From Isoperla grammatica (lineage: Eukaryota; Arthropoda; Insecta; Plecoptera; Perlodidae): a stretch of DNA of 64,000 bases. The DNA lies in NCBI GenBank assembly GCA_945910005.1, contig OX246741.1, positions 49,125,167-49,189,166 on the forward strand. Direction: 5' to 3'. Below the pieces are notes generated by a model, which made no database searches, was not told where the DNA came from, and saw only the letters and a program-made list of their open reading frames with translations. This document shows positions 51,140 to 63,464 of this stretch, piece after piece (position 1 is the stretch's first letter; each line of letters begins with the position of its first letter). Position numbers and translations under genes: made by a program.

Positions 51140-53200
51140 CTTTTTAAGATTCAATTAGCACATATTGTTATTAATTAAAAACATAGCTTTTTAAATTGTA
51201 ACATACATTGTAACTTATTTGGGTTGAGCCGTTTTCAGTCAGGGATATTTTTAACAACACCGATGTAGTTTTCGTACCATTGAATTTGAAGCCAATATTT
51301 TACATAATCGTTTATACAACAATTAGTTAGTAATTGTTATAAACGCTTGAAATGTCATATGTATTTTTCTAATTATCTTTAGTATGCTGGATCGTTGTGG
51401 TCACCCAATGTACGTTGGACAGGTGTTTTTCTCTCTCTTAGTATCTCAATGTGATGTTATAATACTATGACGTGTAAAATTGTCCCATCTAAGGAATTAT
51501 TTCGTTATAATAATCTTCCTCTACATTTTTTATTTTTTTATTAACAAGTAAAATGTTCCTATCAATCTTTGATGACACCATCAATCCAGCTAAGTACATC
51601 ATTCGTCGTTCGTTTGTATTACCTCTGCTTAGAAGAAAATAAATTTGATGTTATAATTTAAAATTGATGAAAAATGTATAAAATACATTTATGAATTTAA
51701 AAATTAAAATTAATAACCCGGGCCTCGAAAACTTAAGTGTTTTAATATTTATGAATATAAACATATTTCTTACAAAGTCAGCTCCACATATGTTAATTAA
51801 ACTGCTAAACATACACTCTGCTTATAATTAAATCCAGGCTACAGTTAAACATGTTTTTTCAAGATTCTTGTTAGTGAAACAGCAAATGATGTTGCCCATT
51901 TTATTCTTGTTTACAACGTTAAAAACTCGAATTATTTGTAGACAACTTACTTATTAAAATATAAGGTTCACTTTTATTTGAGAATTAATGAAGAAGCTCT
52001 ACTTTTATTTGAGATAAGATTATATTTTCAATGTTGTATTGTAACATTCACTTGGATTTGACGATTTCCAAGAAGCCAAAGCAGTAAGAACACATTTACC
52101 ATATACGTAAACCGTATTGCTTGCAGGTATCAAGTAAACCAAACATGCTCAACCTTTAATATAAATACAAAATTAGGAATCCACAAGGTTTTTTTACGAC
52201 CACACAAAGTGGGGTTAAGTGGTGCTCTTCAGTTAAATAACATGCTTGAAGTGGTGTAGGGTTTCAAGCCTAAGGGGATCACCTGCTAGTTTTGCGGTAG
52301 AAAATTGTTTAAAAATGATAGCAAGGCGGTCAGGATTCGAAGATTAATTCAACATTGTCGTTCAGAATATTTCAATAACAAATGACTAATATTAACTGTA
52401 GATAAGTGATTCACGGTATTAAACAATGTTATTAAATGTGATGTACTGAAATCATAATTTTCTATTTATGTTTTCCTTACTGTTTATAATACTTATAAAC
52501 ATGTCCATTATTTTAAAGTGAGTTTAAAGACGCTTGCATTTTAGAGAGCTAATGGTAAATCCAGGAATAAAAATCAACCATGGGCAACTGATATATGTAG
52601 GAATGGTTCTGAAATCGACGACATGGAATTTGCACTCCCCACCGGCCTAAAAATAGACGCAACCATACCATGGACTTTAACAGTAACTTCTCTTATTCGC
52701 TATTAAAAGTCCATGATCATAAATCCAGTTTACATTGTTAATATAATTTTGATTTTAAATAAACCTATATAAAATAAATAATAATACAAATAAATAATTC
52801 AAATGTGCGATACCTAAGTTATTTTCAATATAATGTGCTGACAATGCCTATCGCCTAATTTTCTCTTCATTCTTGATTTTCTTATAATTCAATTTATAAC
52901 TTAACACATTGTAAGCATAATTATTTAATTTGTAAGCGTTATAATCACAGTATACACATTGTACACACAATTCAACCGCGTATAATAGTAAATAAGGTTC
53001 GTTATTATTTTACGATATCAATATACAGCAGTAGAAATCAAAAACGACCACTCATTATAGAAACAGTATAGGTAACAATTAATTATTATTTCAATACAAT
53101 TTCATAATAATATTTGAAAAGATGAATGCATAGAAGAATCTATGAGTTCTGTAATTGAAAGTAAAGCTAACTTCAAGCCGTAAACACATTTTTCAAGTTG
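51140..53200. other. Non-coding stretch
   Basis: AT-rich. A weak tRNA-like piece (GGGTTTCAAGCC at about 52259) is present but cannot be assigned. Nothing else is recognised. Confidence 0.35.
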
Positions 53201-53209
53201 TAAAAAAGT

Positions 53210-53281
53210 TAGCAGAGCATGGTTTCGATCCACGGACCTCTGGGTTATGGGCCCAGCACGCTTCCACTGCGCCACTCTGCT
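53210..53281 (-). tRNA. Initiator tRNA-Met (CAT), minus strand
   Basis: Same sequence as the gene at 51067, in opposite orientation. All stems are intact, and on the minus strand it is followed by AACTTTTTTACAA (T6 terminator). Confidence 0.95.
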
Positions 53282-53354
53282 CTTGATATGCTTGGACTTT
53301 AGTTCCAAGCTTGGCCGTCCGTGTTATGGAAACTGAAGGTCGGTACACAATGGT

Positions 53355-53420
53355 CGGAACACACTGCTACGTAAACAAACACACTGCTACATAAACAAAC
53401 ACACTGCTACATAAACACAC
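53355..53420. repeat. Short tandem repeat of about 18-20 bp
   Basis: Three and a half units of ACACACTGCTACATAAACAA with few changes. Confidence 0.85.
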
Positions 53421-53424
53421 TACA

Positions 53425-55860
53425 TGCTATTTGCCTTTCTAACACGCAAAAGCGTCGCAAAAAAATACTACACTACAATAGGGAAGACGCGTATGAAAAT
53501 TTTAATCGATTTTTAAATACCTTGTCTATCATTTAATAATTTTGTGTCTTTGAATTTTGAAAAACGGATCAGTCGATGACTCAAAATAATTGGTTTAATA
53601 ACGATAAATAAAAGGGTGCGAAAAACGAGCCGCCGCCATGTTGATGGGATTTGACGTCATGGTTTGTATCTGTGTACGCTCACCGCCTCAGCGATTGGTC
53701 TGTTACGCCACGTCTACTGAATCATGAGGTCACAGCCACCTGTACGCGTTACAGATCCCCGAGCTGAAACTTCAATAAATGCGACCACATAAAACCTATT
53801 TAAAAATTTATTTTTTACTTGGACTTGCATTAATATACTTTTTGTATCTGATACTGTTAAACTAAGTGCTTGGTTTAACAAAAAAATCGTGCGCTTGTTG
53901 CCTATTTGCATTTTTGTCACATTCAAGAGAATATCACCAATTAGATACATGTATGACAAGAGTTATTAACGGGAGGAAGTCATTGCCTTATCTCATGTTG
54001 TTCTGTCTAATCAGCTTCACGTTGTAGACGAATAATTTAATTGAAAATTATTATTAAACACTTTAGATTTTTGTTTACTTTTATTTTAAATTTAAAAATC
54101 CATATCTTATTCGGAATTCGAACCCTCGCTTTAAGGACCTTGATGCAAAGCCTACCTGTTCCTACACCACACACAATCTATTTCATTAAAAAAACGTATA
54201 CTCTGTCATGAATTAAATAAACAAATATTGTTATTTAGAATCTACCCACTTTATCTATAACAACTGGTTTTCAGTTTAGCTTAAGTTTTGGTATATTACT
54301 AATTAAAAGAATGCGGAAATTTTTTCGAAATTAGTTTAAAAAACATTTACTTTAGTAATGTACTATTGAAAATAAGACACACCCACCAGTACCACATACC
54401 CTTTGTTGATGTCCATAGGCATCACCATAATCTGGAATCACATTTATAAAAATAGCTACGGTAATATAGCTAATTATAACACACATATGCGGGGCGTATG
54501 GTAAAACATCGTCTGACGTGTCGGTTAAGATTAAAAATGAGTGTGTCAGATTAATGTTGTATATACACAACAATGCCTGGAAAGGATTATTATGAATGAA
54601 CTGCTATAAGATTAATGATGATTTATGTGTGCTGTAAAAACTGTTCGAGTTGTAAATATATATACATCACTGTTACTTTGAACTAATTCTATGCACACCG
54701 CTTCGTTTGATCGTTATACAAGCCTTACGGTTCACTGTATAAGCTTCATCCAGCTCTCATAAAGCAACCGGCACAAAAGACCGGCACACTAATTATTTTA
54801 TGTTGCACTATTGAATCTATCTTTAGTTATGTTAAAACCGCTTTAATACTTTTAAATTGTTAAAAAAAAAATCAAAATATCTCTTCCGCTATAGAGTTTA
54901 GTGTTCTTTCTTATATGAATGTATCGTTGATCCGTGATATTTCAAATGTTCTTATGTGTGAATGGTGTTCATGAAACATCACATTACAAGAAATATTTAT
55001 TGGGAAAAAGAAACATTCATAAGAATTCTCTCTAGAGATTGACATATTTATATTTATAATTGGGTAAATTCAAACACATTTTAAAGAGACTTTAACAGAA
55101 CGAAACAGGTTGTTCCGCAGGCTAGGTGGACAAGATACAGGATATCAAAACATCCACTGAGTTATTTAAAACAAATGTTTTATTCAGTACAATGTGAATT
55201 GTAGATTTATGAAAAAGCTTGAATTAAAGAAAGTTGCTTTTTTAACTTTGTCTGTAGTACGAATACAAAGCGTTTTACAAGGGCAACGTAGACACAACAT
55301 GTAGGCCTATGAAATATAGTATGTACTTTCTTGGTACCAATTATCAAATCTACTGTTCGGCTAACAGCAGGTTAGAAAGTCTGTATTGAATATATATATT
55401 AAATGTAACCTACAATTGTTTTGTCTAGACAGCCTTGAAAACCCACCTACGATTTCAGTAAAAATTGCTTTGTAGATATTTCTTTATATATAACAAATAA
55501 TCGTCAATCTTCATCATCATATTTGAGTTTATCTACCCAAACCTATGCTCAGTACTAAAAATACATAATCCCAATATAATTAATTGTTATTAATATTATT
55601 AATAATAAATACTTGAATATTTTTTTATGGTCATGGTGATTTTTTGGAGCCGTCGCAGCTACGAGACCCATAATTAATGGTATAATATCCCGCACTGAAA
55701 ATCAGTTACTGTATAACTAAGCAGGTGGATAACAATAATTTATATTAATTTGTTATTTAATATTTAATATTATAAGCACCTTACAACTACACATATACCG
55801 ATGGCTGGAATTCACACCTCAATTTCATTCAAATACTTATCGAAATAATTGATCATTGAT
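53425..55860. other. Non-coding stretch with a tRNA-like SINE head
   Basis: On the minus strand at about 54118-54172 is a tRNA-like segment with a B-box-like GAGGGTTCGAATTCC; the A-box is weak. A piece of the 11450 repeat family is at 55650-55720. Nothing else is recognised. Confidence 0.4.
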
Positions 55861-55889
55861 AATTACTTGCTGATTAACGACGTACTCAA

Positions 55890-56125
55890 CACATATGACG
55901 TCGGGGGTTGTTTGGAGGAAAGGGCCAAGTAGGACGTAAAGGGGAGAAAGGGAAATAGGACGTGCACTGCCTTTGTATATAGCTTCTTCCCATCGACCTG
56001 TCCGGCTAGGGTGGTCCTACCAGAAGCATACGCTTCCGCCGGCATAGCTCTCGGGATCACCAAAGCACGCAAACCTGCCAACCACGATAAGGTAGCAGTC
56101 CTTGGCCAGGATTGTACAGCGTGAT
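55890..56125. repeat. Retroelement-like interspersed segment
   Basis: A GC-richer block with CATCGACCTGTCCGGCTAGG, CCTACCAGAAGCATACGCTT, CGGCATAGCTCTCGGGATCA and AACCACGATAAGGTAGCAGT. The text looks like the tail of a retroelement. It has no other copy in this window, so the assignment is tentative. Confidence 0.4.
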
Positions 56126-58285
56126 GTATTGAATTGATACTCTTATTTTCTACCAGGAGTTTCGCTTTTACATTACTATATAACCTACAAGTAATGCGTC
56201 AAGTACCACACCTACACCTCTACCGTTCTCTTCGCGTTGAAAGCTGAGGCGACCGCTGGCAGCTTCGTAGGCGAGGTGGGCGAGTCGTGTAAAGCTCCCA
56301 CCAGATAAAGTTTTGTGGGAGGGCTAAATGGAGAGTGGAAATCAGTGCAAGTATTTCATAATGAAACGACACGAATATTTATAATGAACAAGGTCTCACA
56401 CCCTTATGTCTATCTGTCTGCAGACTGTCTCTCTATCTCTATCTATCTGTGTATGTCTATCTCTCTAGTGTACCAAGCAGTATGTGTGGTTTTCTGTATG
56501 TCTGCCGGGATCTGGGGGGAGGGGATTGGGGGGGGGGGGTGGAGGGGGAAGGGGAGGGTTCTGATGATACTCATTCCTGGATATATATGCTTTTCTCTAT
56601 TTTTAAAACAAAATATTAAAGTATTCATATATCAAATTCTAAAAACATGTCTGTTAATGTGAAGTCTACGGTGTATTCAGGCAAGAAAGTAAACAAAATC
56701 ATTAAAAAATAAATAAAATAAAATAAATTCACATTTAGAGTCTACCCACTCAGTAACTAAACTGATTTGCAGTGGGGGACCTTAATTTAAAGTGGCCAAA
56801 CCAACCCTGTAGGCTTCAAACACCATCGACGAGTGAGCGATAATCAATCAAAGATTGATATTTCATATCGATATTAATATATGTACTGTACCTACATGAT
56901 AAAAATTATAAATAGATGTAAACAGGTTTCTATCCCAGAGAGAAAGAGGAAAAACGTAACCAAATTGCATATTTTGGACTAGTTAATCAAAACTTACGGA
57001 AATTCACATGTACACGATACGCACCGTACCCCTGTGCAACGCGACAAAGTTAAGCAGATTGAAATAGTTGTAATTTGATGTGAATACGGAACATATCTTA
57101 TTCTTGCCACGTATGTTTTTGGCGTTACAATATTAAAAATATTAAAAAGTAGCACTGTTGCCGCCGATTGAGAAGCTGCAATACGGTCGGCGCGTAAAAG
57201 CAAGTGACGTCACATCCAGATTACAACCACGGAGCAAATGTTGAACTGATGGACAAACAAACAACCAGCTGTCAAAATAATGAAATTGCAACGCTATGAA
57301 GAAAAACAAGTGTAGCGAAAGTAACTGCTCGCCAGTTACAGCAAAGTGTTGACAATTTTGAAGGTTTGTTTTCCAAAATCAGAACATTATATTGTTGGAC
57401 ACCTTGATTGTCCAGAGATTCAATTTATTTGTTTCATTGCTGTGTTTGTGTTGCTAATAATAGCCTATATGCATACTTGTTTCTACTATGCTACTAAAGG
57501 AATGTTATACTATAATGTAAAGGAGTTCAAAACATTGTAGGATGCCTTTGATAATGATGTGTGTGTGTATACATATATCTATACTTCATCTATGCATCTC
57601 TTGTACCTAATGTATATTTATTTGTAGAATGTAAATATTAGAATATGTAGTATGTAGACTAATTCAGATACCTGCTCGGGTTGGCCGAGACCGTAAACAC
57701 GTCATTGATTGATGACGAAAGCATTACCGAAGTTGTTTAATATTAACCAACATGACAACTCGAATGTTCTAGTGTATATAATGTATACCTGTTGAACTTT
57801 AAAAAGGTTAATAAATCTTATCTTATCTCCTATAGTTTACGTTGCACCAGTTTTGTTTGTCTCATTTTTGTTTTCTCGAAAGTGTTTTGCATATCCACTT
57901 AGAAAACTGTGATTTTTTGTTTTGCCTGAATACCCTTTTTATGAAATTGTTGTTCTATAATGGGCTTCACTCCCCAGTATCGCACCCTCGAACTTTAAGT
58001 GGCTTGAATGATACGTTGCTCAGACAAGATCAATAACATTGCAGTAAAGCCGGCCACTTGTAGAAGTGATTATAGTTTTCAGGGGATCGTGAAGGGTTGG
58101 GCGTGAATAGCATTAAACTAAGTATTCAACCTTTTTTTCAATCGAACGAATGAATTTTTTGTCGTTATTTAAGACTTGTGAGAGAATACGGAGTGTTTCT
58201 CATGTTTGTTTTCATCGTTGAGAGCGTTGAGAATGAATGAGAAAATACCAGTCTTAGGAATAAGTAAACGGTGACTTTGGAGCCG
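56126..58285. other. Non-coding stretch with repeat fragments
   Basis: G-rich runs lie at 56513-56560. An inverted half copy of the 11450 repeat is at 56740-56880. A piece of the 13455-13575 segment is at about 57672-57735. No gene is supported. Confidence 0.4.
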
Positions 58286-58287
58286 TC

Positions 58288-59503
58288 CAGTGGTTAATTT
58301 GTAAGGAAAAAGGTGGGTATACGCATCATAGTTTCATGTTAAAATGTGCTCGTGATAAAAATTGATTTCTCGGTGGGAAATTTACCCCCCCCCCCCCCCC
58401 CCCATCCCGCTTACCAATTCAGCTTTTGGGCTCGTAATCTGGAATTGGGTTTGGAGTTTTGGGTTGGATTTGATACAATTTTACTCGTCTTCAAGAGCCA
58501 ATCGTTATTTTAATCGTACTGTAAGTTTACCATTAAATGATTAAAAGCAGATATACATATATTATGAAATATCAGTTATTGAAGTAGTCCAGAAATTTTA
58601 TGTGTCAACCTGGCAATAATTCATTTCTAAGAGGAACAACCTAACAATAGCAGAAATGTTTACACGGTTTACAGGCGTGTATACGAACTCTTTTTTAAGT
58701 GGGGGGGGGGGGGGAGAATTGTGAGCGCGAACAAGTTCTGGGGTCTGGGGCGGAGCCCCAGCCGCCGGGGGACTATCGCCGAAGGCGAAAAATTTATGTG
58801 CTATATTAGTTATTTCTCGATTTTTAGGCTTAAATGAATATGTCTTGAGGGTGTGATGTGAATGGGCGTCTAAAATTGGGTGGGTCGCAGAAAAAGTGTG
58901 GGGGGGGGGGGAATCTCCCCCCATTCCCCCCCCTTCCTACGCGCCTGAATGTTTATCCGTTGTATTTATTTTTATGACAAGATATCACCTCAAAACGCGT
59001 TTCAGACCATCAAACATAATGCAGGGCCAAATTTTTTGTTTTTACAGGATACCGCTTTAGTATTAAAGAGGAATCGAACGCATTAAACATATCCACAAAC
59101 AGAGAAATGCTGATCAATCAAACATGTAAATCATATTTTACGGATTGTGCCATTTCCCTCACAGCAGCGAGAGCGACGTACCCTTCGCGTTGCTAACCCT
59201 TACTGGCTGGTTGACGAGGAGCCTGAACCCAATAACAATAGGAGATGATTCTATTTATAAAGTTCGGAGGTTGATTTGGGAGGAACGTAAAACCTAGCGA
59301 TAAGAGTGTACTAAGTTTATTTGGAGTTATAGATGTATTCAATTAAATTTGAAATATGAGCATGTAAGGGAAAAATACCCAATACAAACTATTTTTGTTT
59401 TTTATATATATTAGCCAAAATGTGAGTGTTGCGTACCTAATAATTCATGACAAAAAGGTGGGTATACTGCGTATACCCGCGCTCCATTACAAATTAAGCA
59501 CTG
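58288..59503. mobile_element. hAT-like non-autonomous element, 1216 bp, 8-bp TSD
   Basis: Inverted termini CAGTGGTTAATTTGTAA and TTACAAATTAAGCACTG are flanked by the perfect direct repeat GAGCCGTC (58280-58287 and 59504-59511). CAGTG ends and 8-bp duplications are hAT features. Both ends continue with GTGGGTATAC words. The interior has no transposase. G/C runs at 58384-58402, 58700-58714 and 58900-58931, and a GGGGCGGAGCCCCAGCCGCC block at about 58749, suggest a further nested fragment. Confidence 0.85.
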
Positions 59504-59514
59504 GAGCCGTCCTA

Positions 59515-59665
59515 GCAACAAAGCACTCAATAAATTCTAAGTTGTTTTGAATCGGCTTTGTTGATTCTGGGATTTGTCCGCAAGTGTTCGCACTGTCCAA
59601 TCTCTGATTCATGCGTTTCATATTTGAAATATAGATCTTTGATTGGTTATCGCTCCAATGGTTCC
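59515..59665. repeat. Interspersed repeat family (copy of 11450-11660)
   Basis: CACTCAATAAATTCTAAGTT, GAATCGGCTTTGTTGATTCT and ATATAGATCTTTGATTGG follow the 11450 copy closely. The 58288-59503 element is inserted immediately upstream, apparently inside a copy of this family. Confidence 0.6.
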
Positions 59666-59671
59666 GCTTCC

Positions 59672-59922
59672 AAATATTGAAAAAGTGATTCTGGTCCTGA
59701 TTTTAGTTTTGTATCAGCTACATAATGGGTTAAAAAAATTTAAATAAAAATAAAAATAAAAACAAATGTTATTATGATCGTTATTTTATTTGTTTGGTAA
59801 ATATTAAGTATAAATTATAAATAAAATTAAAATGGTGACGATAACAAGCTGTAAATGTTTTTACACTGATTGTGGAGCTGATACAAAACCAAAGACAGGA
59901 CCAGAATCATTTTTCAATATTT
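59672..59922. mobile_element. Hairpin-forming MITE-like element
   Basis: The arms AATATTGAAAAAGTGATTCT..GGTCCTG..TTTTGTATCAGCT and AGCTGATACAAAACC..CAGGACCAGAATCATTTTTCAATATT pair nearly perfectly around an AT-rich loop of about 150 bp. Confidence 0.75.
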
Positions 59923-60043
59923 AAAAGCGTTCTCATGATATAATAAAATACATTAATTTTGGGCGGTTCTAGTACCCCTTTGTAAATGACGCACGCACAT
60001 TTACGTACGGTATGCTTTGATCACGCACTTCTACGCACGTGTA

Positions 60044-60125
60044 AGCAGAGTGGCGCAGTGGACAGCGCGCTGTATGGGGGCTCATAACCCTGCAGAGGTC
60101 CATGGATCGAGACCATGCTCTGCTA
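60044..60125 (+). pseudogene. Initiator tRNA-Met variant with expanded anticodon arm
   Basis: The copy is 82 nt instead of 72. Acceptor, A-box and T arm match the intact genes (T arm CATGG/CCATG), but the anticodon region reads CTGTATGGGGGCTCATAACCCTGCAG where intact genes have CTGGGCCCATAACCCAG. CTG/CAG and GGG/CCC can still pair, with extra bases between them. CAT is still present. Probably non-functional, or an unusual folded variant. Confidence 0.75.
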
Positions 60126-60354
60126 ACATTTTTTAGTATGTTAATAATAGTAATTTTGTAAAAATTTCTATTTCTATTTAAATTTTCAGCATGCATAAAA
60201 GACATTTCTACAAAACTTAAATGCGTTAATCAGTTCATACTAAAACTTATGGCGTGTACTGTCGTGTACTGTATGTGCAGTAGAGTGCAGATACTTTTAA
60301 TTTGACATAGGTTAGAACTCCACCCCATAGTTTTGGGACAATTGCGCCCAGAAA

Positions 60355-60545
60355 AACAAATACGAATACAAATAAATAAAAATATAAATATAAATAAAAA
60401 TAAAAATAAAAATATAAATATAAATATGAATATTAATATAAATATAAATAAAAATAAAAATATTAATATAAATATAAATATACATATAACTATAAATATA
60501 AATATAAATATGTATATAATATTAATATTAATATAAATATAAATA
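60355..60545. repeat. Degenerate (AAATAT)n tract
   Basis: AAATAT and AAATAA hexamers with many changes over about 190 bp. Confidence 0.8.
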
Positions 60546-60921
60546 CAAATATATACATATATAAATATAATATGACTGATTATAAAATTTAACATGAAAT
60601 AATCAAATATCATATGATTGTCAGGTTGTCACAGGGGTAAGGGGTGGTCACATAGCGAAAGAGGGCCCAGCAGGGGAGCGTCAAGCTACCAACATCATGT
60701 CTTATGATGTGTTTGCATATGTTCAAGGCGATTGAAAGAAGTGTCTATAGACATTCTCTTTCTAGTAATAGAAAATGTTTAAATAAAATGAATTGAAATT
60801 ATGTAACCATTATTACATGTATGTTATTATGTGTTATGTTAATTGTGTAGTTATTGTTGTATGTTATATGTATTTGTGTGTATGTTATGTGTTGTAAATG
60901 ATAGGTAAGTATGCGCTAACC

Positions 60922-60993
60922 AGCAGAGTGGCGCAGTGGAAGCGTGCTGGGCCCATAACCCAGAGGTCCGTGGATCGAAACCATGCTCTGCTA
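60922..60993 (+). tRNA. Initiator tRNA-Met (CAT)
   Basis: Identical in its 72 nt to the gene at 51067, including the loop CCCATAA and the T arm. It is followed by ACTTTTTTT as a terminator. The flanks differ from those of the other copies outside a few bases. Confidence 0.95.
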
Positions 60994-61230
60994 ACTTTTT
61001 TTAACATTTGAAAAACCTCACAATATTAAAATTTTATATTTGTTTGCCAACTGTCTGGTAAATTTGCATTAACTTTGTGTGGTATGAATGTTTATTTAAT
61101 TACACTAAGTATCTTTTCACTTTTGGTAAGCTTTTAGACCACGAGCTAATATAGTGTAATTTCTTCCCACAAATCTGTCTTGAATCTCCGTGAAACAAAT
61201 GAATGGAAATTTTATTATATAACTTAGTAA

Positions 61231-62076
61231 CATAGGCGCCGAGTTTTGATTTTCTTTGGGGGGGCTCACCTACGATCAACAGTATCTGCGTGGGTTAAGT
61301 CTGGGGTGTGGGGCAAAGCCCCAGCCGCCGGAGGCAAATTTTTTTGGGGTTACTATTGCCATCGAGATGGCCTTAGAAGCGATCTGAGTTATTATTTTGA
61401 AAGAGAAGATTAAAATTCTTAGTATTAAGATATTTTTTTCTGTTATTTTAGCCTTTCATCAACATTGTTTTTACTAGTTTTAACCTATTATGTAAATTTA
61501 TTTTGTAATTGTCTATTACAAACACTTCCTGGCAAGGAATATGTATGTAAAATGACGCATTATTTATTAACGTAACGAAATTCTATAAATCCGTGGTCTG
61601 GCTAAACGAACGGTTTTGCAACCCACGCATTGATTGGGTGATTTTACAAAGAAGAGGTTGCACTTTTCAAGAAGTACAAGTTTCTTCATCCAAGTTGACA
61701 TTGAACATCCTAGCTCTGTTAGGTGAAATCCTATAATTATAGGCTCCTTAATAAGTGTACTGCTCTCTATTGACATCTTTTCTTCCAAAATATCGTTAGA
61801 AAACTAAATTTTGTTACTGGGGGCCGAGCGGGATGGACTGTCAAAGAACCAAGACACATCATAAAAAAAAGAAGGCTCTCATATACAATACGTGGTATGG
61901 GAAAGAGACACAATTTTTCGATGCGCATTCACTCGAAAGGTCCTTTAGCAAAAACACAAAACTGGTAACTGTTTGAAGAAGCAACTCCTGTTAGCTCCTC
62001 AGGGGGGGCTGCGCCCCCCCTGCGTTACAGCTGGGGGGGCTCGAGCCCCGTCGCCCCCCCGTACTCGGCGCCAATG
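61231..62076. mobile_element. Non-autonomous element, 846 bp, 8-bp TSD
   Basis: The ends CATAGGCGCCGAGT and CTCGGCGCCAATG are inverted repeats, continued inward by a G run and a C run. The direct repeat CTTAGTAA flanks both ends (61223-61230 and 62077-62084). An 8-bp duplication fits hAT- or P-type insertion, though the CAT tip is not the usual CAG. The interior holds GGGGCAAAGCCCCAGCCGCC at about 61311 and a G/C-rich palindrome at 61999-62060. The 73-codon minus-strand frame at 61567-61788 matches nothing recognised. Confidence 0.82.
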
Positions 62077-62084
62077 CTTAGTAA

Positions 62085-62780
62085 TAACCCTGTTAATTAT
62101 GCATTAATGGGAATAAGAAATAAAAACATGGTTTCATGAAACGCTCTTTCTTGTAATTATAATAGTTGACCATATTCAGTTTCGCTGCCTCATAACAAAC
62201 TCATTTTGTTAGTAATCTGAAAGTTAACGTATCTCCGGAATCTCAACAAAAAACGTGCAGTTAGTTCTTATTGTAAAACATCTAATGGAACAATTATAAA
62301 ATGTAAACACAAATCATTCACGCTTTGAATTCGTACTCGAGCATTTGCCGTGTTACATTTAATCAGGCTGTGTTTATTCAACCATTAAATCCGCATTTCT
62401 TTAGATCAAATTAACACGTTTGAGATTGTGTCCGAAGTCGGCTGCACCGATGCTGAGTCCAATGGGCGTTACCTCGTGAATTCTCAACACATTTCTATAA
62501 ATAATGCATTCCGTTCTTATCGTCAATCTACTGAATTAATGGTTTCTGTTATCGATATCAACGTGTCTTGAAGCAGCAATCTTTGTATGTATGTGATTGT
62601 GCTCATTTGCATACAAACACTTTCACTCGAATTTAACATAGTGCGCATGTAAAAAGTTTGACGAAAAATTGAAGCTTTACGTCGCCCATAAATTAGCAAT
62701 ATTACCAAAGAAGGGTTTAATCGAAATGAGAAGCATTGAAGTGTGAAGAAATTGATGGAAATTAAGGATGAATACATAGA
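62085..62780. other. Non-coding stretch
   Basis: No gene or repeat recognised. Confidence 0.35.
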
Positions 62781-62784
62781 ATCA

Positions 62785-63462
62785 ACTGGGACAGGTTACT
62801 GGAATCACTTGTGACAGGGTTCTAGAATCAACTGAGACAGGTTACTAGAATCAACAAGGACAGGTTACTAGAATAAACTGAGACAAATTACTAGAATCAA
62901 CAGTCACAGGTTACTAGAATAAACTGAGACAGGTTACTAGGATCAAAAGGAACAAGTTAAAGAATCAACTTGGACAGACTATTTATCAACAAGGACAGGT
63001 TGCTAGAATCAACTGGCACAGGTTACAAGAATCAACTGGCACAGGTTACTAGAATCAAAAGGAACAGGTTAATAGAATCAACAGGAACAGGTTACTAGAA
63101 CCAACTGGGACAGGATAATGGAATCAATGAGGACACAACTAGAATCAACAGGGACATGTTACTAGAATCAACAAGGACAAGTTACTAGAATCAACAGGAA
63201 CAGGTTTACAGAACCAACTGGGACAGGTTACTAGAATCAACACGAACAGGTTAACAGAATCAACTGGGACAGGTTACTAGAACCAACTGGGACAGGCTAA
63301 TAGAATCAATGAGGACACAACTAGAATCAACAGGGACATGTTACTAGAATCAACAAGGACAGGTTACTAGAATCAACAGGGACAGGTTACTAGAATCAAC
63401 TGGGACGGGTAACTAAAATCAACACGAATAGGTTAACAGAATCAACTGGGACAGGTTACTAA
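62785..63462. repeat. Degenerate minisatellite of about 20 bp
   Basis: More than 30 units of ACAGGTTACTAGAATCAACT and variants (GGGACAGGTTACTAGAATC, AGGAACAGG, ACGAACAGG), with some short or fused units. Larger blocks are duplicated: GGACACAACTAGAATCAACA occurs at about 63131 and 63313, roughly 180 bp apart. Confidence 0.92.
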
Positions 63463-63464
63463 AC

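Noticed and set aside
62785..63462. CRISPR array at the right end
   Set aside because: The unit of about 20 bp repeats without unique spacers; it is a degenerate minisatellite.
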